Source: Ahaetulla prasina | Lineage: Eukaryota; Chordata; Lepidosauria; Squamata; Colubridae | Direction: 5' to 3' | Assembly (NCBI RefSeq): GCF_028640845.1 | Contig: NC_080539.1 | Span: 371,115,733-371,179,732 of the forward strand | DNA length: 64,000 nt | Shown here: positions 1-10,175 of the stretch, piece by piece | Numbering within the stretch: the first letter of the stretch is position 1 | How the letters are laid out: each line of letters opens with the position of its first letter | The notes under the pieces: generated by a model | The model's database searches: none | The model's input: the letters and a program-made list of their open reading frames with translations, nothing else | Told to the model about the DNA's origin: nothing | Position numbers and translations under genes: made by a program

Positions 1-915
1 TGACTTGGACGAGGGGATAGATGGGGAACTCATCAAATTTGCAGATGACACCAAGCTGGCAGGAATAGCAAACACTCCAGAAGATAGGCTCAAGTTACAG
101 AAAGATCTTGACAGACTTGAACATTGGGCGCTATCTAACAAAATGGAATTCAACAGTGAAAAAAGTAAGGTTCTACATTTAGGCCAAAAAAACAAAATGC
201 ACAGGTACCATATATGTGGTACCTTGCTCAATAGTAGTATCTGTGAGAGGGATCTTGGAGTCCTAGTGGATAACCATTTAGATATGAGCTAACAGTGTGC
301 AGCAGATGTTAAAAAAGCCAACACAGTTCTGGGCTGCATAAACAGAGGGAGAGAATCAAGATCACGTGAAGTGTTAGTGCCACTTTATAATGCCTTGGTA
401 AGACCACACTTGGAATATTTCATTCAGTTTTGGTCGCCACATTGTAAAAAAGATGCTGAGACTCTAGAAAGAGTGCAGAGAAGAGCAACCAAGAGGATTA
501 GGGGACTGGAGGCTAAAACATATGAAGAACGGTTGCAGGAACTGGGTATGTCTAGTTTAATAAAAAGAAGGACTAGGGGAGACATGATAGCAGGGTTCCA
601 ATATCTCAGGGGTTGCCACAAAGAAGAGGGAGTCGGGTTGTTCTCCAAAGCACCTGAGGGTAGAACAAGAAGCAATGGGTGGAAACCAATCAAGGAGAGA
701 AGCAACTTAAAACTAAGGAGAAATTTTCTGACAGTTAGAACAATTAATAAGTGGAACGACTTGCCTGCAGAAGTTGTGAATGCTCCAACACTGGAAATGT
801 TTAAGAAAATGTTGGATAACCATCTGACTGAGATGGTGTAGGGTTTCCTGCCTGGGCAGGGGGTTGGACTAGAAGGCCTCCAAGGTCCCTTCCAACTCTG
901 TTGTTATATGTTATA
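1..915 (+). mobile_element. CR1-type LINE, 3' part of reverse transcriptase ORF and 3' UTR
   Basis: This is the 3' portion of a non-LTR retrotransposon that continues left of the window. One frame runs from the window edge to the stop at 839-841 and is broken only by a nonsense TAA at 290-292. It begins in the polymerase palm with the catalytic FADD motif (about 38-49). It then carries the CR1 C-terminal region with [33 protein letters not shown] and NKWNDLPAEVVNAPTLE. The 3' UTR has the family signature GGGGGTTGGACTAG followed by CTTCCAACTCTGTT. About eighteen further fragments of the same family lie in the window. The nonsense codon and the missing 5' end make it inactive. Confidence 0.93.
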
Positions 916-917
916 TG

Positions 918-1297
918 AGTCCCAGCTGATCGGGAGGAAATGAGGATTTTGCAGTATCCTTCTCCTGGAGTGGGGAGGGAATGGAGATTTTACAGTATCC
1001 TTCCGCTGGAGTGGGGAGGGAATGGAGATTTTACAGTATCCTTCCCCTGGAGTGGGGAGGGAATGGAGATTTTACAGTATCCTTCCTTTGGAGTGACTAG
1101 GGAATGGAGATTTTACAGTATCCTTCCCCTGGAGGGGGGAGATTTTACAGTATACTTCCCCTGGAGTGGGGAGGGAATGGAGATTTTACAGTAATCTTCC
1201 CCTGCCATGCCCACCAAACCACACCCACCAAGCCATGCCACGCCTACTAAGCCACGCCCACAGAACTGGTGGTAAAAAAATTTGAAACCCACAACTG
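918..1297. mobile_element. hAT-type non-autonomous element with internal minisatellite
   Basis: The right half has the module typical of one hAT-like family in this window: TAAAATCTCC, several CCACGCCCAC boxes, AGAACTGGTGGTA and the terminus GAAACCCACAACTG. Related copies end near 8704 and 43210. The left terminus is unclear and no target duplication was found. Most of the interior is a 41-bp tandem repeat, annotated separately. Confidence 0.5.
966..1200. repeat. 41-bp minisatellite, about 5.5 copies
   Basis: The start TGGAGTGG recurs at 966, 1007, 1048, 1089 and 1130, exactly 41 bases apart, then at 1162 after a shortened unit. Each unit contains AATGGAGATTTTACAGTATC. The array expands the internal segment of the surrounding hAT-type element. 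Confidence 0.9.
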
Positions 1298-1829
1298 GCA
1301 CTCACCCCCAGAGTTGGTAATTGAAAGACAGAGATGTGCCTTGCAATGCTGGCTTGATCTGGGCTTGTAAGGTCCGTGAGAGAGATAACCCTGGTTTGGG
1401 AGAAGAGCCTGCTAACATCCAATCCTCTTCCCCTCCCACCACCCACCCAAAAAAAAAAAAAAAGAATCTGGCCCATTTCCTTCTCAGCTGCTTTGCCTTT
1501 CAATTTTTTGTGCAATTGCCATTGGTTTCAATCGATCGAGCGATCAGTATTGAGCTGGAAGGGACCTTGAAGGTCATCTAGCCCAGGGATCACCAATCTT
1601 TCGGACCTCAGAGACCACTAAATTCATAATTTTAAATCCCGTGAACCATTAATATGATCTGCCTAATGACTGGGTGGGTGGGCGTGGCTAGGTGGTCATG
1701 TGACTGGGTGGGCGTGGCCAACTCGATGTCACTCATGTCAAGGGGCGCCTCGCCAGCCTCTATTCGCCCCTCCCCTCCCAGCCACTCCTCGCCTGCCTGC
1801 CTGGCTCCTTAGGGTCCTTAGAGTTGTTG

Positions 1830-2123
1830 GCACTAAGCAGCCACCAGGAGAAAGAGTTGGCAAAACAGCTCTGTTTAAATTGGAACTGACCGAGAAGGAG
1901 GCTCAGCAGAAGCACCTCACTGAGGACTAGGAGCATAGGCTTCCCAAGCAGAGGGAAGACTTGCAGGAGGGCAAGACCAGGTACCAGCGCCTGGAGGCTC
2001 AGCGGGCTGAGATGGTCAGCCAGTTCCAGGCCATGATGCAGTCCCACTGGAATCAGGCCCTCCGGCTCTTCACCACCAGCATTGCTTCCCTCCAGCCTTC
2101 GCTCAAAGCCCTGTACCAGGAGG
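1830..2123 (+). pseudogene. Coding-like coiled-coil fragment, origin unknown
   Basis: One frame reads through about 95 codons with a single in-frame TAG at 1928-1930. It is rich in Glu, Gln, Lys and Leu (TEKEAQQKHLTED before the stop; RYQRLEAQRAEMVSQFQAMM after it), as expected for an alpha-helical coiled coil. Composition and codon pattern differ from the surrounding repeats. The frame is cut at 2123 by insertion of an L2 end. I do not recognise the parent gene; a centrosomal or cytoskeletal coiled-coil protein would fit but is a guess. It may be an exon or retrocopy captured by the hAT element. Confidence 0.4.
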
Positions 2124-2760
2124 TTTTTTTATTTATTTATTTATTTATTAAATTTTTATACCGCCCTTCTCCCGAAGGACTCAGGGCGGTGTACAGCCAG
2201 AGTAAAAACAAAAATATATACAATTTAAAACAACATTTAAAAAGAGCAAATTTTAAAGGCTGATTATTAAAATTTAAGTTAAAAAGTTAAAAATATTAAG
2301 AAACCCAATTAAAATACATCACTAATTATGCCAGTCCCGCTTTAATGAATAAATATGTTTTGAGCTCACGACGGAAGGTCCGAAGATCAGGCACTTGACG
2401 CAGGCCGGGGGGAAGTTCGTTCCAGAGCGTCACTGCCCCCACAGAGAAGGCCCTACTCCTGGGGGCCGCCAGCCGACACTGTTTGGCGGACGGCACCCTG
2501 AGGAGACCCTCTCTGTGAGAGCGTACGGGTCGGTGGGAGGCAAAGGGTAACAGCAGGCGGTCTCGTAAGTACCCGGGTCCTAAGCCATGGAGCGCTTTAA
2601 AGATAGTTACCAAAATCTTGAAGCGCACCTGAAAGACCACAGGAAGCCAGTGCAAGCTACGGAGCAGCAATGTCACGTGGAAGCCACGAGGTTGCAGTAG
2701 ACCCCCTTCTGACCCACACAAAAAGACCCCGAAGTGTGAGATTCTCTGCAGCAACACAAA
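2124..2760 (-). mobile_element. L2-like LINE, 3' end with C-terminal RT region
   Basis: Read on the minus strand, a 143-codon frame ends at 2326. It contains LHWLPVVFQVRFKILVTIFKALHG, written here as the L2-clade block LHWLPV..FKIL..FKALHG, then LWNELPPGLRQVPDLRTFRREL. The 3' UTR ends in CCGCCCTGAGTCCTTCGGG followed by (TAAA)n, which is T-rich at 2124-2150 on the plus strand. The element is truncated at its 5' end and split the coding-like fragment of the host hAT. Confidence 0.8.
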
Positions 2761-2982
2761 CGTTCATTGCACATATTCAGCCCAGGGTCCTTAGTTTGAG
2801 GATCCCTGATTTAGTGCAACATAAAAACTGCAAATAATTTTTCTGCGGACCACCAAAATTTTCTCACGGACTTCTGGTGGTCCACGGACCACTGGTTGGT
2901 GACCGCTGGACTAGATGACCTCCAGGACCCTTCCAACCCTGGATTATCCTCTGAAGCTGCGTCTAGTGGCAGGTTTGTACTC

Positions 2983-3048
2983 CTTCCTTCCTTTCTTCCT
3001 TCCTTCCTCCCTCCCTCCCTCCCTCTCTCCCTCCTTTCTTACTCTCTC
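2983..3048. repeat. (CCTT)n / (CCCT)n simple repeat
   Basis: A short tetranucleotide pyrimidine tract with TTCC, CTCC and CTTT variants lies directly upstream of a CR1 3' fragment. Confidence 0.9.
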
Positions 3049-3270
3049 TCAAAACTAGAACTAAGGAGAAATTTCCTGACAGTTAGAACAATTAATCAGT
3101 GGAACGACTTGCCTGCAGAAGCTGTGAATGCTCCAACACTGGAAATTTTTAAGAAAATGTTGGATAGCCATTTGTCTGAAATGGTGTAGTGTTTCCTGCC
3201 TGGGCAGGGGGTTGGACTAGAAGACCTCCAAGGTCCCTTCCAACTCTGATATTATTATTATTATTATTAA
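3049..3270 (+). mobile_element. CR1 LINE 3' end with (ATT)n tail
   Basis: It encodes the last part of the CR1 ORF (RRNFLTVRTINQWNDLPAEA, ending EMV and a stop at 3187-3189). The standard CR1 3' UTR and an ATT microsatellite tail follow. It is truncated at its 5' end by the pyrimidine tract. Confidence 0.9.
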
Positions 3271-3407
3271 AAAACGAAAAAAACCCACCTCATTTTTTTG
3301 GCTAGCAGACTTCAGGGAAGCCTGCTGCGAGCAAAAACGGACTCCCCACCCATTTTTTGGCTAGCACCCAGCTAAACCGGTCCAAACCGGGAGCATTTCA
3401 CCCCTGG

Positions 3408-4224
3408 TTCAGACTTTGGAAAAAGTGCAGAGGAGTGCAACTAAGATGATCAAAGGCCTGGAGACTAAAACATATGAAGAACGGTTGCAAGAATTCGGTA
3501 TGTCTAGTGTGATGAAAAGGAAGACTAGGGGGGACATGATAGCAGTCCTCCAATATCTGAGGGGCTGCCCCAAAGAAAAGGGGGGGTCAATCTATTCTCC
3601 AAAGCACCTGAAGGCAGGACAAGAATCAATGGATGGAAACTCACCAAGGAGAGAAGCAACCTGGAATTAAGGAGAAACTTCCTAACAGTGACGACAATTA
3701 ATCGGTGGAACTGTTTGCCTCCAGAAGTCGTGAGCACTCTAACATCGAAGGTCTTTAAGAAGAGATTGGACAGCCATTTGTAGGAGTCTGACGGCGAACC
3801 TATGGCACGCATGCCCAAAGTGGCACACACCATGTCGCCTGGCACGCCAGCCTTAGCCCCAGCCAAGCTCCACCGCGCATGCACACGCACCTCCCACTAG
3901 CCAGCTGGTCTTTGGGTCTTTGGCGCACATGCGCGGGGGATGGGACTTATGCACAGGGAGTGCTGGCATTGCATTTTGGGGGTTTGCATGCCACACACCC
4001 CCTGTACTTCATTTTGGGCCTGGAAGGCCTCCTGCACCAACCTGGAAGCCAAAATGGGGCACAGGGGGACCAGGGCGCATGCACGGGGGGGGGCACTTGC
4101 ATTGCATTTGGGGGGTCCGGCCACATGCACGTGGATTCGCCTGCACGCTTTGGGCACTCGGCACCGAAAAGTTTAACCATCACTGGTATAGGATTTCCTG
4201 CTTGTGTAGGGGGTTAGGTTAGAT
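3408..4224 (+). mobile_element. CR1 LINE fragment interrupted by a hAT-type element
   Basis: CR1 coding sequence (EKVQRSATKMIKGLETKTYE) runs from 3408 to about 3787. The CR1 tail resumes near 4186 with ATAGGATTTCCTGC and a degenerate GGGGGTTAGG. The gap is filled by a separate element. Several frameshifts and stops show it is old. Confidence 0.85.
3790..4185. mobile_element. hAT-type element (GGCGAACCTATGGCACGC family)
   Basis: The ends CTGACGGCGAACC and GGCACCGAAAAGTTTAACCATCACTG match the family at 7154, 28661 and 57896. It sits inside a CR1 copy. The candidate 8-bp flanks GTAGGAGT and GTATAGGA are only partly alike. The interior is GC-rich, with CACATGCG/GCATGC-type motifs and no transposase. 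Confidence 0.65.
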
Positions 4225-4350
4225 CAGTGGTCACCAAGCACTAGATCACGCTCACCCAGCCGGTCATTAGGCAGATCATATTAGTGGTCCGCGGGATTTA
4301 AAATTATGAATTTAGTGGTCCCTGAGGTCCGAAAGGTTGGGGACCCCCTG
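4225..4350. mobile_element. Short hAT-type MITE, CAGTGGTCACCAA family
   Basis: The termini CAGTGGTCACCAA and TTGGGGACCCCCTG are imperfect inverted repeats. The interior AGTGGTCCGCGGGATTTAAAA relates it to the element starting at 1591. The left flank is a forward CR1 tail and the right flank is the same part of the tail reversed. Confidence 0.65.
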
Positions 4351-4510
4351 ATCTAATCCAACCCTGCTCCAGCAGGACTTTGTTAGTGAGTTTCTGTCTT
4401 TTGATCCCCCAGTCACATGGTTACATAGCCACGCCCACCCAGTCACATGACCCCCCGCCGTCGCCGCCGCCGCACCAAGCCACGCCCACAGAACCGGTAG
4501 CAAAAAATTT
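4351..4510. mobile_element. Reversed CR1 tail fragment and hAT-type end
   Basis: ATCTAATCCAACCCTGCTCC (4351-4370) is a CR1 tail on the minus strand. It is followed by CCACGCCCAC and AGAACCGGTAGCAAAAAATTT, the 3' module of the GGTAGTAAAAA-type hAT family. Nothing else is recognised here. Confidence 0.5.
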
Positions 4511-4534
4511 AGATCTCACCCATGGTCTGAACAC

Positions 4535-4705
4535 CTTTTTTTTTTTTGTCATGTGGTGACCAAAACTAGATGCCCTTATTCTAGGTGTGACCTTACTTGA
4601 GGCTTTCTAAAGCGTTGCTAAGACTAAGACATGATTTTGATTCCGTGCCTCTGTTTACACAACCCAGGATTGTATTGGCTTTCTCGGCTACTTCTTTTCT
4701 TTTTT
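4535..4705 (-). mobile_element. CR1 LINE fragment
   Basis: On the minus strand it matches the CR1 RT C-terminal region ([13 protein letters not shown] block), seen here as GTGGTGACCAAAACTAGATG followed by the GTGTGACCTTACT segment. It is strongly diverged and has lost both ends. Confidence 0.75.
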
Positions 4706-5204
4706 TTTCCATTTTCGTTTTCATTTTGCATGCTGCGCAGAGAGAGAGAGAGAGACTTGTTGCGATGGGCAGCCGTGCAAATGGAATTAAATAATAGATA
4801 GATAAATAAATAAAGAAGACGTACCAAGCTGGGATGCGTCTCCTGCTTGGCTCTCATCGAGGCGTTTCTGCGGATGCCAGCGGGCAGCCGAAGTTGGAGG
4901 GCGGCCGACGGACCCAACGAGAGTTGGCAAGGGTTTTTATCCACGAATGTCAAACCCCACAATCTGCGACGCCGCTCCCTGCCAGATGCCTGCAAGGCTC
5001 GGCCAGATGTTTCATTCTGGCTGCATCAAGCTATGTTGAGGTTCTCCTGGGGTCCTGGCATCCAGGTTGGCTTTCTTGCTTGGCAACAAGCTTGGATGGC
5101 TTGTTTCCTGCCCAATCTCTGGTTAGATGGGGGTGAGGGGAGGTGGACGATGGGCTTTTAGTTTGGAGCATCGAGAACAGCAGTAAAGCTGGGGTCTACC
5201 TGGT

Positions 5205-5205
<1 letters not shown>
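4706..5205. other. Mostly unique sequence, no gene found
   Basis: A (GA)n run lies near 4740. GTGCAAATGGAATTAAATAA followed by GATA/AATA steps resembles the tail of an old retroelement. From about 4836 the DNA is GC-richer and not recognised; its open frames lack homology-like features. Confidence 0.4.
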
Positions 5206-5949
<744 letters not shown>

Positions 5950-6194
5950 TTATCTTATCGCACCGGGGCATTCTGGGAAATTGAAATAACCACTTTGATC
6001 TGGTTGGGAGATTGGGAGTTTGGTTCTCGTTGGTTGTCTACCCACAACCATAGAGACTCCCCTTCATCCGAGAGACAGAGTGGTTCAGTGGTAAACATGA
6101 TTAGGAGCAGGGAGATCTGGGTTCTAATTCTGCTTCTACCATGGAGCCCCGCAGAGGACTTTGAGCCAGGCTTTTCCTTTCAATTCTAAAGATT
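5950..6194. other. Unrecognised sequence, possible SINE remnant
   Basis: GAGTGGTTCAGTGGTAAACATGA with AGATCTGGGTTCTAATTCTGC resembles a decayed A-box and B-box pair of a tRNA-derived SINE (written in parts: GTGGTTCAGTGG and GGTTCTAATTC). The rest is unknown, and the phrase GGGTTCTAATTCTGC recurs in the tandem repeat that follows. Confidence 0.35.
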
Positions 6195-7140
6195 TGGGGG
6201 TGGGGGGTTGATGGTGAAGTTGCTGAACTGGGGAGCGGATTCAAATTCTCCCTTGGTCACAGAAGCTGGGAGAGTTGCGTTCCTGGCCTTCCTCGGTTTC
6301 GGAAGCTCATTGGCTGATTTTTGATCCTCCCTCCCAACCTAGGAGCCAATCAGATGTAGCAGGAAAGGGAGTGGACTAGGAATGGAGAGATACAGGTTTT
6401 AGTCCCTCCTCTGTCCCAGAAGCTCATTGGCTGACTCCAGGCAAGTCCCACCCTCTCAGGCCAAGAGTCAATCAAGTGGAAGGTGGAAGAGGCTGAATTA
6501 GGAGCCGTGAGACCTGGGTTCTAGTCCTGCTTCAGGTACAGAAGCTCATTGGCTGACATTCCACCACTCCCTCTCTCCCAGTCCAAGAGCCAATCAGGAG
6601 TAGATTTGAAGGGGTTGGATTAAGAGTGGGGATACCCGAATTCTAGCCCCGCCTCAGTTGCTGAATCTCATTGGCTGACATTACACCAGTCCCTCCCAGC
6701 CCAAGAGCGAATCAGGTATAGAAGGAGCTGGATTAAGAGTGGAGGGACCTGAGTTCTAAACCCACCTCTGATGCAGAAGCTCATTGGCTGACATTCCACC
6801 ACTCCCTCCCACGCAGCCCAAGAGCCAATCCGGAATAGAGTGGAAGTGACTGGATTAGGAATGGGGACACCCAAGTTCTAATCCCACCTCCGGTGCAGAA
6901 ACTCATTGGCTGACATTCCACCACTCCCTCCCTCCCTGCCCAAGAGCCAATCAGGAGTAGGAGCTGGATTAAGAGTGGAGAGATCTGAGTTCTAACCCTG
7001 CCTCAACTACAGTAGCTCCTTGTCAGTCATTCCAGCACTTCCTCCCCTCTCAGCCCAAGGGCCAATTAGGTGTTGAGTGGAAGAGCATGTGGACTAGGAA
7101 TGGGAAGACCCAAGTTCTAATCCTCCCCCTCCTCCAGGAC
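6195..7140. repeat. About 117-bp tandem repeat with paired CCAAT boxes, about 7-8 copies
   Basis: The marker CTCATTGGCTGA starts at 6306, 6423, 6545, 6667, 6780 and 6902, with a degenerate copy at 7016, giving spacings of 113-122 bases. Each unit has ATTGG (a reversed CCAAT box) and, about 40 bases later, AGAGCCAATCAG in the opposite sense, then GGATTA(A/G)GA and GTTCTAATCC. The spacing variation and point differences indicate an old array. No coding frame persists through the units. Confidence 0.9.
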
Positions 7141-7153
7141 AGACCCGCTAGAA

Positions 7154-8094
7154 CAGGGATGGCGAACCTATAGCACGCGGGCCAGAGGTGGCATGCAGCA
7201 CCCTCTCTGTGGGCACACGAGCCGTCGCCCCAACTCCGCTCCGCCGCGCATGCGTGCTCACCTCTCACCTGCCAGCTGGTCTTTGGGTCTCTGCCATGCA
7301 TGCGTGGAGGGCGGAGCACATGCAGGGGGCGCCTGCATGCAGGGGGCGCATGCAGGGGATAAGTGCGCATGTGCAGGAGGCAGGGCACATGCAGGGGGCC
7401 TGTGCATGCATAGGGTGCATGCAGGAGGTAATTGCGCATGCCAGGGGGTGGGGCAAATGTAAAGGGCACGCGCATGCATGGGATTGCATGCAGATGGTAA
7501 CTGCGCATGTGCAGGGGTGGGGCGCATGCAGAGGGTAAGTGCGCATTCGCGGGGTGGGCCACATGCAGGGGGCACATGCATGCATGGGGGTGCATGCAGA
7601 GCATGCATGCATGGGGGCGCATGCAGAGCATGCATGCATGGGGGCGCATGCAGAGCATGCATGCATGGGGGCGCATGCAGAGCATGCATGCATGGGGGCG
7701 CATGCAGAGCATGCATGCATGGGGGCGCATGCAGAGCATGCATGCATGGGGGCGCATGCAGAGCATGCATGCATGGGGGCGCATGCAGAGCATGCATGCA
7801 TGGGGGCGCATGCAGAGCATGCATGCATGGGGGCGCATGCAGGGGATAAGTGTGCATGCGCAAGGGTTGGGTACATGCAGGGGGCGCGCAAATGCATGGG
7901 GCACATGCAGGGGATAAGGGCGCATGCGCAGGAGTGGAACACATAGGGGGTAGGTGTGCATGCAGGGGGTTGCATGCGGGGGGTAAGTGTGTATGCACGG
8001 GGTGGGGCACATGCACGGGGGCTGCACGCAGATCGCGTTGGGGGGGTCCGTGCATGCGTTGGGCCCTCGGTCTGGAAAAGGTTCACCATCCCTG
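7154..8094. mobile_element. hAT-type element with GCATGC-rich minisatellite
   Basis: The ends CAGGGATGGCGAACC and GGTTCACCATCCCTG are inverted repeats. The 8-bp flanks CGCTAGAA (7146-7153) and CCCTAGAA (8095-8102) differ at one base and form the target duplication expected for hAT transposition. The interior consists of degenerate units built on GCATGCAGGGG plus a regular 27-bp array. No transposase frame is present; the long Cys/His/Met frames are repeat artefacts. Confidence 0.85.
7577..7848. repeat. 27-bp minisatellite, about 10 copies
   Basis: Each unit contains GCATGCATGCATGGGGG followed by CGCATGCAGA. The copies are nearly identical, which implies recent expansion or homogenisation. 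Alternating purine-pyrimidine GCATGCATGCAT blocks recur in every unit. Confidence 0.95.
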
Positions 8095-8102
8095 CCCTAG
8101 AA

Positions 8103-8451
8103 GACGCTTCTGTCTTTGCTCATCTACCTCGCAAGAGTTCTCCTGGCGGGAAGAAAAAAAAGAAAACCGAAAGAAGGAAGATGATTAGATCGCTCAGAAG
8201 GCCTGGAGGTAACACGAGATAGGAATCTAACAAGCAATAAATCAGCGTCTTCCTGATAGGGGAAGTCAAGATCTAGTCAACTCGGAAGCAAGATCTGCGG
8301 CTGCTGAGCACTTTCGTGTCATCCGCGACACCCTGATTTAAAGAAATGGAAGGGGATAATAATAGAGCGGCTTGTTGGAAGAAAAGCCATCAATAACCCC
8401 CACTCGGCAGATGAGCCGCGAATGCAAAGGAACGGCTGCAGGCCCTCATCC
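8103..8451. other. Unique sequence, nothing recognised
   Basis: No repeat family, RNA gene or sustained coding frame is recognised. A purine run near 8150 (GGAAGAAAAAAAAGAAAACC) is the only local peculiarity. Confidence 0.4.
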
Positions 8452-8540
8452 GGGTAGTCCTCGACGTACGACCGCAATGAAGCCCAACCTTTCGGTGGCT
8501 AAGAGAGACATCGGCCCCATTTTACGACCTTGGGTGGGGG
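8452..8540 (+). mobile_element. Element A fragment (non-autonomous DNA transposon)
   Basis: GTAGTCCTCGACGTACGACC and the downstream CCCATTTTACGACCTT are the 5' part of element A, a family of about 400 bp that recurs about fourteen times here. The 3' part is lost. Confidence 0.75.
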
Positions 8541-8559
8541 GCCCCCATCTATTCTCTGC

Positions 8560-8707
8560 CTCCTAAGTCCCAGATGATCGGGAGAAAATGGGGATTTTGC
8601 AGTAACCTTCCCATGTCACGCCCACCAAGCCACGCCCACCAAGCCATGCCACGCCCACCAAGCCACACCCACAGAACCAGTAGTAAAAAAAATTGAAACC
8701 CACCACT
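8560..8707. mobile_element. hAT-type fragment
   Basis: It carries GGGGATTTTGCAGTAACC, repeated CCACGCCCACCAAGC boxes and the terminus TTGAAACCCACCACT. These features are shared with the elements ending at 1297 and 43210. Confidence 0.6.
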
Positions 8708-8985
8708 ACCCCAGTCATCTTGGTTGCTCTTCTCTGCACCCTTTCTAGAATCTCCACATCTTTTTTACATCATGGCAACCAAAACTGGATGCTGTATTCC
8801 AAGTGTGGCCTTACCAAGGCATTATAAAGTGGTATTAACACTTCGAGTGATCTTGATTCTATCCCTCTGTTTATGCAGCCCAGAACTGTGTTGGCTTTTT
8901 TGGCAGCTGCTGCACACTGCTGGCTCATATCTAAATGGTTGTCCACTAGGACTCCAAGATCCCTCTCACAGGTACTACTGTTGAG
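8708..8985 (-). mobile_element. CR1 LINE fragment
   Basis: The minus strand covers the CR1 block from the region before VDNHLDMS through YCIQFWSP to [10 protein letters not shown], with no 3' UTR. It abuts the preceding hAT-type end. Confidence 0.88.
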
Positions 8986-9139
8986 CTGGATACATAAATA
9001 AAACTTTCTTTTTCTTTATTTTTTTTTCCTGGTAGCGTTGAAGGAACGAAAGTCTTTGTGAAAGCTTGTGGAATTAGAGACATTTCTAGTAGATGCCAGG
9101 ATAAATTGTATCTGAAGATAGGAAAAAAACCTCACCTTT

Positions 9140-9682
9140 TGTTGTGACTCCAGCCCCCGAACCTGGCCCCATGCCAAGTGACTTGGAGCAGGTCCTGCTG
9201 CCAGAAAGTGACTTGGACAGTGAGGGGGAAGGGCCATCAGGACTTATCTCTGGAGCACCGGCTTCTCTGGCTCAGCTTCAGGAGCCAGAGGCAGGCCAGG
9301 TGGAGGAGATAACGAGGCCTCCGTCCCCTGACTCTTCCCCCCCCCCCGGCCACACCTGCAGACCCAGCTGATGGCAATCAGGCCTGGCTGGACCCTAGGT
9401 TTCGTAGGCAGGAGAGGAGGGAACAACAGAAGCAAGGGTGGGGCAGGCCTAGAAAGTGCTGAGTCATGGAGCCACACCCCACAGGATATAAAAGGCAGCT
9501 AGAGCTACTGTGTCTCTTTGTATCAGGCAAATCCACTGATTGACTAGAGCTGAAGTTTGTGACTCACCAGCGTCGTGGAAGATAATGAGGGCTCTTGGCA
9601 GACGCTGGCTCTTTTGTCACCAGAGCTGATAGTGCCAGCTAATTAAGCCATCATTCGGACGGAGGCGGAGGAGGACAGAACA
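9140..9682 (+). mobile_element. Solo LTR, family B (543 bp), TSD CCTTT
   Basis: It begins TGTTGTGACT and ends CAGAACA, flanked by the perfect 5-bp duplication CCTTT (9135-9139 and 9683-9687). A TATA-like GATATAAAAGG lies near 9485. No internal gag or pol follows, so this is a solo LTR left by recombination between two LTRs. An open frame from base 2 of the LTR encodes a Pro/Glu-rich acidic segment (VVTPAPEPGPMPS at its start). After a small slip in a C-run it ends in a basic block DPRFRRQERREQQK. A related minus-strand copy is at 18118. Ty3/Gypsy-like origin is inferred, not proven. Confidence 0.88.
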
Positions 9683-9792
9683 CCTTTGGGGAAAAAAGCA
9701 AAAGACAAAAATAATCCCTTTTATCGACGAGGTAGTAACCGCGGAAATTAAATAATAACGCTAATATGTAAATACAGTTTTCGTCCTAACCA

Positions 9793-10175
9793 CAGGCAGT
9801 CCTTGACTCACAGCCACAACTGAACCCAAAATTTCTGTTGTTAAACGAGACAGTTGTTAAGTGAGCTTTGCCCCATTTTACGACCTTTCTTGCCACCGTT
9901 GTTAAGTGAATCGCCCCCGTTGTTCAGTTATTAACACGGTCGTTAAGTGAATCCAGATTCCCCCTTGACTTTGCCTGTCAGAAGGTCGCAAAAGGGGATG
10001 ACGTAACAGCAACGGTCATAAATAGGAACCAATTTGCCAAGCGTCTGAATTTTGATCATGTGACCGGGGGGGGGGCATGCTGCAACGGTCGTAACAGTGA
10101 AAAACGGTCCCATAACAACTCACATTTTTCAGGGCCCTTGTAACTTTGAACGGTCACTAAACGAAGCGTTGTACC
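9793..10175 (+). mobile_element. Element A (non-autonomous DNA transposon), near complete
   Basis: It starts CAGGCAGTCCTTGACTCAC and carries all hallmark segments: GTTAAGTGAGCTTTGCCCCA, TTACGACCTTTCTTGCC, GAATTTTGATCATGTGACC, GGTCGTAACAGTG and CACTAAACGAA. The right terminus is decayed. No coding capacity is visible. The family recurs through the window and is a frequent target for other insertions. Confidence 0.8.

Larger units (their letters stand above)
1591..2909. mobile_element. hAT-type element containing an L2 insertion and a coding-like fragment
   Basis: The termini CAGGGATCACCAA and TTGGTGACCGCTG are imperfect inverted repeats of a family also seen at 4225-4350. The interior holds CCACGCCCAC-type spacer, a GC-rich stretch that reads as coding (1830-2123) and a 3' L2-like LINE end on the opposite strand. 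The flanks are half CR1 tails in opposite orientation, so an ordinary 8-bp target duplication cannot be recognised. Confidence 0.6.

Noticed and set aside
371..841. Possible intact reverse transcriptase gene
   Set aside because: It is the C-terminal part of a CR1 LINE with an in-frame stop at 290-292 and no N-terminal domains; typical dead 5'-truncated copy.
4441..4480. CpG-rich GCCGTCGCCGCC stretch as a promoter CpG island
   Set aside because: Only about 25 bases long, within a hAT-family fragment, with no gene nearby.
7050..8089. Cys/His/Met/Ala-rich frames of 265-325 codons
   Set aside because: They read through the GCATGC minisatellite and hAT interior; three frames on the same strand are open at once, as expected of a stop-free repeat unit.
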